The notes under the pieces are model-generated. The model saw nothing but the letters and a program-made list of their open reading frames with translations. It ran no database searches and was not told where the DNA came from. DNA of 5,077 nucleotides, taken from positions 1-5,077 of the forward strand of contig SLSG01000261.1 of assembly GCA_007130545.1 (NCBI GenBank), read 5' to 3'. Origin of the DNA: Bacteroidales bacterium (lineage in GTDB: Bacteria > Bacteroidota > Bacteroidia > Bacteroidales > UBA7960). The stretch's first letter is position 1; every line of letters begins with the position of its first letter. The translations under genes and the position numbers were made by a program. This document shows, piece after piece, positions 1 to 5,077 of the stretch.

Positions 1-66
1 ACTCAACACACCACTGATGGCTTGCAGTTGCTTTAGCAACAAAGAACTCGACACGATGAACTTCAT
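1..66 (-). CDS. dnaN: DNA polymerase III subunit beta (sliding clamp), N-terminal fragment
   Basis: The first 22 codons of a gene that runs off the left edge. The minus strand from the ATG at 66 reads MKFIVSSSLLLKQLQ, followed by AISGVLS. I recognise this as the start of Bacteroidota DnaN proteins: the first strand and helix of clamp domain 1, with the LLKxLQAISGVL pattern. DnaN forms a ring-shaped dimer on DNA and tethers the replicative polymerase in the cytoplasm. AGGAG at 75-71 lies 4 nt before the ATG, a slightly short but believable ribosome binding site. The gene has the same orientation as the DUF4340 gene upstream, 56 nt away, and has its own candidate promoter in the gap. The identification rests on a short stretch, but the match to remembered sequences is strong and the frame is open to the edge. 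Confidence 0.87.
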   Translation of the reverse strand, partial: MKFIVSSSLLLKQLQAISGVLS

Positions 67-92
67 AACGCTCCTGGTTTGGATTTAATTAG

Positions 93-100
93 CAAATATA
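93..100 (-). promoter_or_regulatory. Candidate dnaN promoter, -7 element TATATTTG
   Basis: On the minus strand the sequence TATATTTG is an exact match to the Bacteroidota -7 consensus TAnnTTTG. It lies 26 nt upstream of the dnaN ATG, giving a predicted leader of about 20 nt that includes the AGGAG. No clear -33 TTTG is present; a run of six T lies 10-16 nt upstream instead. It suggests dnaN can be transcribed apart from the upstream operon, although read-through is also possible because no convincing terminator separates them. Confidence 0.5.
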
Positions 101-122
101 GTTTATTATTAAAAAACCCGGG

Positions 123-1172
123 TTATTCTTCAAGAAAAAAGGAAACCGGCCGCAGCACATGGCTGAAAAAATAATAATGTGCCAGCAGGTATTCCCCGGT
201 CTCTGTCAGAATGTAAAACCGGTCCGGATCAAAATCAACGTTCGTCGCAGGATCCATATTGATCTCCGGAGGTGGCAGCCGACGGTAAAACTCGAACCGG
301 TGGAGATCCCCAGCATGGGTACTGATCTGCAGCACCATAAATGGCACCGGCAACATCGTGGCCATTCTTTTTTCTGACTCCTGCCCTTTGACGGGGCGGT
401 CATAATACAAGTCTTCAAAGGCACGCAGGAAGCGCAACAACCGCACCAGGTTCAATTTTTCCGGCTGGACAGGGCTGCCGTCATGAAGAGACAGTGCCAG
501 ACTGCCGTCCTCCCCGGTTTTGACGGAGTAAGACATTTCCCCTTTCATCGGCAATACCACGGAAACGGTGTGAACATCTCCTCTTTCCAGCTCAAGCAGG
601 AGGCGGCTGCGGTAGCGGTCCTCCCCGGAACCGAAGACCTGCCTGAGTCCGGCTTCCACCCCCGGCAGATGCACCCAGTAATACAAGTCCTCCCCTGCCA
701 GCCGCATGGCTGTCCCCACGCCGTCCACCGCATCGGGTCCGACTTCTATGGAGCGTACCAGTTTCCTGAAGGGGAACAGCCGGATGCCCAAAGGCAGACG
801 AAGCCGGTAGGCGGAAGCGAACACACGAACGGAAATCCCATGCTCCATAAACAAAGCGTCCATCTCCTGCCTGCTTGCCAGTGAGACCGGTCGCCTGACA
901 AGCATTTCGTCAAGCACGGTGAGCAATTCGTTAACCGCCGGCCCATTGGTTGCATGCATTTCATTTAGCAGCCATGAACCATCCTCCTGCCTTTCCAACA
1001 CCAATTCACCATCCGCCCCTCCCTTCATCTCCACCCTGACGATTTCCTGGTTTGGACCGATCCCAAATGCAGGCAATGAAGAGGATCTTTCCTCTGAATA
1101 CCGTTGCCACATGAAGACGAGCACGACCAGGGCAACAACCGGTAACACCCAATATCTGGCAAGCCTTCTCAT
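123..1172 (-). CDS. DUF4340 domain protein, membrane-anchored, likely partner of GldFG
   Basis: A 349-residue protein with one N-terminal membrane segment (about residues 7-22, after the basic start MRRLAR) and a long soluble remainder, probably outside the inner membrane. The segment after the anchor has the DUF4340 pattern: a strand ending VRVEM, then LVLERQEDGSWLLN at 57-70, then a helix (79-92) resembling the usual xVxxLLxxL. The C-terminal part has DPDRFYILTETGEYLL (residues 315-330) and ends with LRPVSFF, also typical of Bacteroidota members. DUF4340 has no assigned reaction; its genes often sit beside GldG-type transporter genes, so an accessory role in that complex is an inference. 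The ATG is chosen because it overlaps the gldFG stop in ATGA and has AAGGGA 5 nt upstream, which indicates translational coupling. It is the last gene of the apparent operon. I see no catalytic motif and no lipobox cysteine. Confidence 0.82.
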   Translation of the reverse strand: MRRLARYWVLPVVALVVLVFMWQRYSEERSSSLPAFGIGPNQEIVRVEMKGGADGELVLERQEDGSWLLNEMHATNGPAVNELLTVLDEMLVRRPVSLASRQEMDALFMEHGISVRVFASAYRLRLPLGIRLFPFRKLVRSIEVGPDAVDGVGTAMRLAGEDLYYWVHLPGVEAGLRQVFGSGEDRYRSRLLLELERGDVHTVSVVLPMKGEMSYSVKTGEDGSLALSLHDGSPVQPEKLNLVRLLRFLRAFEDLYYDRPVKGQESEKRMATMLPVPFMVLQISTHAGDLHRFEFYRRLPPPEINMDPATNVDFDPDRFYILTETGEYLLAHYYFFSHVLRPVSFFLEE

Positions 1173-3622
1173 GCCGGTCCCTTGTTTTTTAACGCATATT
1201 TTTTTCTTCTCCAGATCATCCTGAGAAAGCCCGTGAGCGCGACAAGGATAAGGGGCAACGCCATATTTACGAGCTGTACCACAGACCTGTCACGCTGAAT
1301 CAGGGTCTTGTCAAGCAGTCGCAGACGCACCTCCCGGCTGCGGGCTGCAATCAATCCGGAATCATCCGCCAGGTAATTCACGGCATTCAGGATAAAATCC
1401 CGGTTCCCGAATGTCTCCCCGCTGAAACGATCGTAACCCAAAGGAAGCACTTGTCCGCCGCTGCCAAACTGGTTGCGAATGATGTCCCCATCGCTGACCA
1501 CAATCATGGCAGACGGCAGGCCCTCATCAAGACGGGCGAAGCCGGAAGGCAAGTCCACTTCAGGGGGTACCCGGTTTCGGAACAAAGATTCAAACCGCCC
1601 CTCAAGCAATACAGCAACCGTGCGCGGTGGACCACTGAACAGCCTTTCATCAGGCGGTTCCTGCAAAATGTCAAGTCCGATTCTTACCGGGCCCGGCATC
1701 GTCCTGGAATACGGAGAAGTCTCAAGCAGCATGGTCTTTGCAATCCCGGGACTTTCAATGGTATCCATGCTGCTGACGAATTCGGTGCGGACCAGATTGA
1801 TGTTCCGGACGATTGGATGGTTGCTTGCGGGTGCAACCAATGGAAAGAAGTACCATGGCAGCAGGTTGATCTGCGGCCTGCCGGCCATTTCGCCAGTGGT
1901 CACCGCCAGGGGAGCAGCCTGCAGGTCCATCACCAAATCCGGATTCAGCCGCACGCCATACCTGAAGAACATATCATCCAGGTTCAGGGACCAACCCATT
2001 CCGATCGTTTCGTAATCCGGGGGCTGCAGGCTGTCCATCTCCGCATAGACCGGGTCCACCAGCCACAATATCCGACCACCGTTCATCACAAACTGATCCA
2101 GCAAATACTTGCCTTGCTCAGTGAATGGCTGACGGGGCTGTGCCACTACAAGGGTACCAATACCACCCCATGCCTCTTTATTCCCGTCCAGCCTGATTCG
2201 CTCCACCTGGTAAAACTCACCGAGTGCGGATGAGATATCGGCCACATACCTGGCACCAAACTCCCCCTGCCCTTCCAGAAAGCCAACTTTCTGGTCCCGT
2301 CCTGCCGTAAGCTTGCGGACCGTGCTGGCCAGGCTGTATTCCAGGGCCTGTGCAGAATTATTAAGCACCTCCTCTGCGTGCAGCCCGATCTGGTCTTTGA
2401 GTAAGTGCAGCGGAATTTCCTGATCCCTGTATGACACCATTGCGCCCGGAAAGATCAGTTGCCGGGAGGTGGCATCATCGGCGCGCACCTGCACCTGGGT
2501 GGGCTGAAGTCCTTTTTCGATCAATGCCTCCACGTAACGCCTCCCTCCTTCCCCGCTGCCTGCCTGCAGGGGATTCACGAACTCATATTGTACCATATCA
2601 GAATAGGCCCGGAATTCATCCAGCATCTCCCGGCATTCGTTTCTTAGTTTCCTGAAGCCGGCCGGCAGATTTCCATCAAGATAAACCCTGAACAAAACCA
2701 GATCGTCCAGCTCAGTCAGCATTTGACGCGTGGCCGGGCTCAGCGTGAAACGCTTTTCACTGGTGAGGTCAATGCGCATGAAGCGGTAAGACCCCGCCAG
2801 GTTGAGTCCGGCTACAACCACCAAACCTGCCAAAAAAGCTGTCAAATGACGACTTCTGGTCTTCCCATACAGCCCGCGCAAGGAAAACTTCCCGAGCCAT
2901 TTACGGCTTTCCAGGCGAATCTTTGTCATCAGCAGGAAAAAGCCGGTCAGGCTGAAAAAGTATATTAAATCCCGGGTGTCGATCACACCGCGGCTGATGG
3001 ATGTGTAGTGTGACTGAATTCCCATGTGGCGCACCAGCCACCCGAGCCTTCCCATTTGCTCCATTTCATAGGCCATCTCGAATCCAATGAAGACGAATCC
3101 GCTCATGAACATCGCCAAAATAAACGCAATGACCTGGTTTCCGGTCAGGGACGAAGCAAACAGTCCGATACCCACAAATGCCGCCCCCAGTAAAAAGAGC
3201 CCGATAAAAGAGCCCCATGTCCCTCCAGTATCCACTCCCGGGGGAAGGGCATACCACCAGACAGTATAAAAATACACCAGAGTCGGAAGCAGGGAGAAAA
3301 CCACCAGGGTGATACCGGCAAAGTACTTCGCCAGAATAATCTGGGTGTCAGTCAATGGCTTTGTGAGCAACATCTCCAGGGTTCCGCTCCTTTTTTCATC
3401 TGCGAAGAAACGCATTGTAATGGCCGGAATCAGAAACAGGTATACGTAAGGGGCCAGCTGGAACAGACCATTCAGATTGGCGTAGGGAGAATCCGGTATG
3501 TTGTATTGCCCCGGGAAGACCCATAAAAACGAACCGATGATCGAAAGAAACACAGCCACGACGATCATCCCGGTCAGGGTATTTAAAAAAGCGGTGATCT
3601 CCTTGAAATAAAGTCTGATCAT
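1169..3622 (-). CDS. Fused GldF-GldG ABC transporter protein (permease plus extracytoplasmic subunit)
   Basis: An 817-residue protein joining two subunits that are separate in Flavobacterium johnsoniae. Residues 1-240 are an ABC-2 type permease of the GldF type: six likely membrane segments (about 12-34, 56-72, 98-121, 138-158, 163-184, 218-234) and the family loop FFADEKRSGTLEMLLTKPL at 72-90. A basic linker (240-258) leads to the GldG part: membrane segment 259-277, then RIDLTSEKRFTLSPAT at 283-298, a large extracytoplasmic domain, and a last membrane segment at about 783-803 followed by a basic tail. Eight segments put both ends in the cytoplasm and the large domain outside, as expected. 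No methionine lies between residues 232 and 282, so a separate gldG start is unlikely and the fusion looks real. GldF and GldG work with the ATPase GldA, which is not encoded here; the substrate is unknown. It starts 19 nt after the SAM-family gene with no visible Shine-Dalgarno sequence, and its stop overlaps the DUF4340 start. Confidence 0.9.
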   Translation of the reverse strand: MIRLYFKEITAFLNTLTGMIVVAVFLSIIGSFLWVFPGQYNIPDSPYANLNGLFQLAPYVYLFLIPAITMRFFADEKRSGTLEMLLTKPLTDTQIILAKYFAGITLVVFSLLPTLVYFYTVWWYALPPGVDTGGTWGSFIGLFLLGAAFVGIGLFASSLTGNQVIAFILAMFMSGFVFIGFEMAYEMEQMGRLGWLVRHMGIQSHYTSISRGVIDTRDLIYFFSLTGFFLLMTKIRLESRKWLGKFSLRGLYGKTRSRHLTAFLAGLVVVAGLNLAGSYRFMRIDLTSEKRFTLSPATRQMLTELDDLVLFRVYLDGNLPAGFRKLRNECREMLDEFRAYSDMVQYEFVNPLQAGSGEGGRRYVEALIEKGLQPTQVQVRADDATSRQLIFPGAMVSYRDQEIPLHLLKDQIGLHAEEVLNNSAQALEYSLASTVRKLTAGRDQKVGFLEGQGEFGARYVADISSALGEFYQVERIRLDGNKEAWGGIGTLVVAQPRQPFTEQGKYLLDQFVMNGGRILWLVDPVYAEMDSLQPPDYETIGMGWSLNLDDMFFRYGVRLNPDLVMDLQAAPLAVTTGEMAGRPQINLLPWYFFPLVAPASNHPIVRNINLVRTEFVSSMDTIESPGIAKTMLLETSPYSRTMPGPVRIGLDILQEPPDERLFSGPPRTVAVLLEGRFESLFRNRVPPEVDLPSGFARLDEGLPSAMIVVSDGDIIRNQFGSGGQVLPLGYDRFSGETFGNRDFILNAVNYLADDSGLIAARSREVRLRLLDKTLIQRDRSVVQLVNMALPLILVALTGFLRMIWRRKKYALKNKGPA

Positions 3623-3641
3623 CAGAAAAGAAAGGTCTTGT

Positions 3642-4421
3642 TTATTTAAATTCGATCGACACCGTGTCGTTCATATACAGCCCGAGTAAACTGGAGGCCT
3701 TCCCCTGGTTGATGGCAATTTCCAGGAATCCGGTGGACCCGAACAGGGCCAGTTTTTCACCGGGAACCACATCGGCGTAAGCCTGGTGAATCTGCGAGAT
3801 AGAGTGGCCCGGGGAACGAAAGCCAATGGAAAAAGGACGGTTTTTGCCCACCTGCCTGAATATCTCCTTGTCAATATTGACCAGCACATTCTCGTAATTG
3901 TCGATGAAGATCACCTTGCCAATGATCTTTTCAGGGTAGATCACAGGCTTAAAAGGAATCCGCTGGTTTAGTTCCCCGTGGGGTCTGCCAAGTTCACTGA
4001 ACGCCTTGCCCCCGGCAATCATCGATGCCGCTACTGCAAATACGTCCCGCGTGGAAAAGGTAAAGTAGTCAGAATCCTGAATAATCTCCAACTCCACTGC
4101 GCTTTCCGGTTGGTTTTCAAAAAGCAGCGAAAAGATCCCGTTGTCCGCCCCAATAAAATAGTGTCCCTGGTGGCTTACCGCAATATGAGGGTTCTGCAGT
4201 CCTGCTTCGGTGTTCACCCCGACCAGGTGAATGGTCCCTTGCGGAAAATGGGGATAAGCATTCTTCAGAACGAAACTGGCCTGCATGATGTCAAATGCCG
4301 GCACCTGGTGGCTGATATCGATGATCGTTGCCCCGGGTATCAGCTTCAGCAAATTGCCTTTTACCGCTCCCACATAATGATTGGCGCAACCCCAGTCGGT
4401 AGTCAGGGTGATAATGGTCAT
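3642..4421 (-). CDS. SAM hydroxide adenosyltransferase / DUF62 family protein
   Basis: A 259-residue cytoplasmic protein, about the usual length for the family. Members split S-adenosylmethionine to adenosine and methionine with water; relatives are the halogenases FlA and SalL. Visible family marks are ITLTTDWG at 4-11 with YVGAVKG at 16-22, GADNGIF at 91-97, IDNYENVLVNI at 173-183, and a C-terminal FGSTGFLEIAINQGKAS at 227-243, so both domains are present. The region normally reading VDPGVGxxRR instead reads VNTEAGLQNPH (69-79), and the usual FHGRD reads FSTRD (122-126). By ungapped comparison the canonical Asp, Arg and His become Asn70, Asn77 and Ser123, so the activity cannot be assumed. 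I believe Bacteroidota members of this locus generally diverge here, so this may be a lineage variant rather than decay. It is the first gene of the apparent operon leading into gldFG. The start has no clear ribosome binding site, and no in-frame extension is needed since the N-terminal motif begins at residue 4. Confidence 0.88.
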   Translation of the reverse strand: MTIITLTTDWGCANHYVGAVKGNLLKLIPGATIIDISHQVPAFDIMQASFVLKNAYPHFPQGTIHLVGVNTEAGLQNPHIAVSHQGHYFIGADNGIFSLLFENQPESAVELEIIQDSDYFTFSTRDVFAVAASMIAGGKAFSELGRPHGELNQRIPFKPVIYPEKIIGKVIFIDNYENVLVNIDKEIFRQVGKNRPFSIGFRSPGHSISQIHQAYADVVPGEKLALFGSTGFLEIAINQGKASSLLGLYMNDTVSIEFK

Positions 4422-4460
4422 TGCTCAGCTAGTCTCTTGTTGGTATTTAAAAATATTGTT

Positions 4461-4472
4461 ATTTTGCAAAAT
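4461..4472. repeat. 12-bp perfect palindrome ATTTTGCAAAAT
   Basis: ATTTTGCAAAAT is its own reverse complement. It directly follows the candidate -7 element of the leftward operon, so it would cover the transcription start region of that promoter. It shares the TTTGC/GCAAA core with the inverted repeat at 4518-4531. It could be an operator, or chance in AT-rich DNA. Confidence 0.35.
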
Positions 4473-4480
4473 CAAAAGTA
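4473..4480 (-). promoter_or_regulatory. Candidate operon promoter, -7 element TACTTTTG
   Basis: The minus strand reads TACTTTTG, an exact match to the Bacteroidota -7 consensus TAnnTTTG, 51 nt upstream of the SAM-family start. The expected leader is about 45 nt, too short for a known riboswitch. I find no TTTG at the expected -33 spacing, so the call rests on one element. If correct, it drives the SAM-family, gldFG and DUF4340 genes. Confidence 0.4.
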
Positions 4481-4486
4481 ATGATT

Positions 4487-4495
4487 TATTGTTTG
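4487..4495 (+). promoter_or_regulatory. Weak candidate phoH promoter
   Basis: TATTGTTTG resembles the Bacteroidota -7 element but has three rather than two bases between TA and TTTG. A TTTG at 4463-4466, 20 nt upstream, is at a reasonable -33 distance. The implied leader to the phoH ATG is about 55-60 nt. This is the best rightward candidate I can find, but it is not a clean match. Confidence 0.25.
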
Positions 4496-4517
4496 CTTTG
4501 CGGGGTTATTGCAAGGC

Positions 4518-4531
4518 ATTTGCGAGCAAAT
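4518..4531. repeat. Inverted repeat ATTTGC-GA-GCAAAT upstream of phoH
   Basis: Two perfect 6-bp arms separated by GA, centred about 35 nt before the phoH start and therefore inside its likely leader or promoter-proximal DNA. Dyads of this size and spacing fit a dimeric repressor site. A further imperfect stem (CTTTGC at 4496-4501 with GCAAGG at 4511-4516, one G-T pair) lies just upstream. No regulator can be named from the sequence. Confidence 0.35.
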
Positions 4532-4559
4532 TACAAAAAGGAATTAGCCAGGGCCTTAC

Positions 4560-5077
4560 ATGGGTGAAAAAACGATTACGTTGGAAGCAGTTCATCCGCC
4601 TGAAATATTCGGGCTTAGGGAAGAAAAACTGCGTTTGTTGAGGAACTTATTCCCAAAGCTGAAGGTCATCTCCAGGGGGGAAGAATTGAAAATAATCGGT
4701 GACGATGAGGAAATCCGCTATTTTGAGGACAAGTTCTCGCTGATGCTGAACCACTACGACCGGTATGGGAAACTGACCGAGGAGAACATCCTGGAGATCG
4801 TTGCGCATGCAAATGGGCGCATCGACAGTTCTTTAACTGAAGAAACCGGATCGGAGTTGATACTGTATGGCCGGGATGGCATGTTGATCAAAGCCCGGAC
4901 GCCCAACCAGCTAAGAATGGTCGAGCGCTTCAAGTCCCACGACCTGCTCTTTGCAATCGGACCGGCAGGTACCGGGAAGACCTATACTGCCGTGGCACTG
5001 GCGGTGAGGGCATTGAAAAACAAGGAGGTCAGGCGCATCATTCTGGCCCGGCCGGCCGTGGAAGCCGGTGAGAACCT
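4560..5077 (+). CDS. PhoH family ATPase, N-terminal part
   Basis: The first 172 codons of a gene that runs off the right edge; full Bacteroidota PhoH proteins are roughly 310-330 residues, so about half is visible. It begins MGEKTITLEAVHPPEIFG and continues with LFPKLKVISRGEELKIIGDD (30-49), the usual N-terminal KH-like region. The Walker A motif GPAGTGKT lies at residues 134-141, followed by the family signature ALAVRALKNKEVRRIILARP (146-165) and AVEAGENL at the edge. PhoH proteins are cytoplasmic P-loop ATPases, often linked to RNA handling or phosphate stress, with no settled role in this phylum. The ATG is well fixed: an in-frame TAG at 4545-4547 lies 12 nt upstream and the N-terminus matches the family. 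Only a weak AGGG (4550-4553) precedes it. It is transcribed away from the SAM-family operon across a 138-nt divergent region. Confidence 0.94.
   Translation, partial: MGEKTITLEAVHPPEIFGLREEKLRLLRNLFPKLKVISRGEELKIIGDDEEIRYFEDKFSLMLNHYDRYGKLTEENILEIVAHANGRIDSSLTEETGSELILYGRDGMLIKARTPNQLRMVERFKSHDLLFAIGPAGTGKTYTAVALAVRALKNKEVRRIILARPAVEAGEN

Noticed and set aside
67..122. Replication origin next to dnaN
   Set aside because: The stretch is only 56 nt with no DnaA-box-like TTATNCACA sequences, dnaA is not adjacent, and dnaN is usually away from the origin in this phylum as far as I recall.
110..130. AACCCGGGTT palindrome followed by a T run on the minus strand, just after the DUF4340 gene, as a terminator
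   Set aside because: The palindrome has no loop, so once a minimal loop is allowed only about three pairs remain, followed by a mismatch. It is too weak to call an intrinsic terminator.
483..884. A 133-codon plus-strand open frame opposite the DUF4340 gene
   Set aside because: Antisense to a gene with a family match and translational coupling; the product is low in recognisable structure and has no motif.
1451..2233. A 260-codon open frame on the plus strand opposite gldFG, and a 180-codon one overlapping it
   Set aside because: Both lie wholly antisense to a well-supported conserved gene, and their translations show no recognisable domain. They are composition-driven shadows.
4422..4472. 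SAM riboswitch controlling the SAM-family gene
   Set aside because: The predicted leader is about 45 nt and lacks the paired elements of known SAM riboswitch classes; the only notable structure is a short palindrome.
3978..4481. A 167-codon plus-strand open frame opposite the SAM-family gene
   Set aside because: It covers the conserved reading frame of the SAM-family gene in antisense and extends into AT-rich promoter DNA; no family resemblance.
4381..4641. An 86-codon plus-strand open frame overlapping the phoH start
   Set aside because: It is out of frame with phoH and overlaps both the SAM-family start and the intergenic region; the phoH frame has clear family identity.

Overview
The window is most likely from a member of the phylum Bacteroidota, probably class Bacteroidia; I cannot settle the order. 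Three things point there. GldF- and GldG-type proteins are typical of this phylum. Two AT-rich intergenic stretches carry matches to the Bacteroidota -7 promoter element TAnnTTTG, and Shine-Dalgarno sequences are mostly weak or absent. The visible ends of DnaN and PhoH read like the Bacteroidota versions.

Layout, left to right. Positions 66 to 1 (minus) hold the first 22 codons of dnaN, the DNA polymerase III sliding clamp, which runs off the left edge. Positions 67-122 are a short AT-rich gap with a likely dnaN promoter. Three minus-strand genes follow, transcribed right to left: a SAM hydroxide adenosyltransferase-family gene (4421-3642), a fused gldF-gldG gene (3622-1169) and a DUF4340 gene (1172-123). 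They are packed tightly, with a 19-nt gap and then a 4-nt ATGA overlap, so they look like one operon. Positions 4422-4559 are an AT-rich divergent regulatory region. On the plus strand a phoH-family ATPase gene starts at 4560 and runs off the right edge.

How the genes relate. The GldFG fusion carries the membrane permease and the large extracytoplasmic GldG part of an ABC transporter. The DUF4340 protein is membrane-anchored, faces the same side and is translationally coupled to it, so it is a good candidate for an accessory subunit. No ATPase subunit (GldA type) is in the window and it must be encoded elsewhere. GldA/F/G are known from gliding motility in Flavobacterium, but this window alone does not show that the organism glides. 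From memory, phoH, the SAM-family gene, gldF, gldG and dnaN in this order is a recurring Bacteroidota neighbourhood.

I see no mobile element, CRISPR array, RNA gene or defence system. The points most worth a second look are the gene fusion, the apparent loss of the canonical Asp-Arg-His triad in the SAM-family protein, and a cluster of TTTGC/GCAAA half-sites, including two inverted repeats, in the divergent intergenic region.
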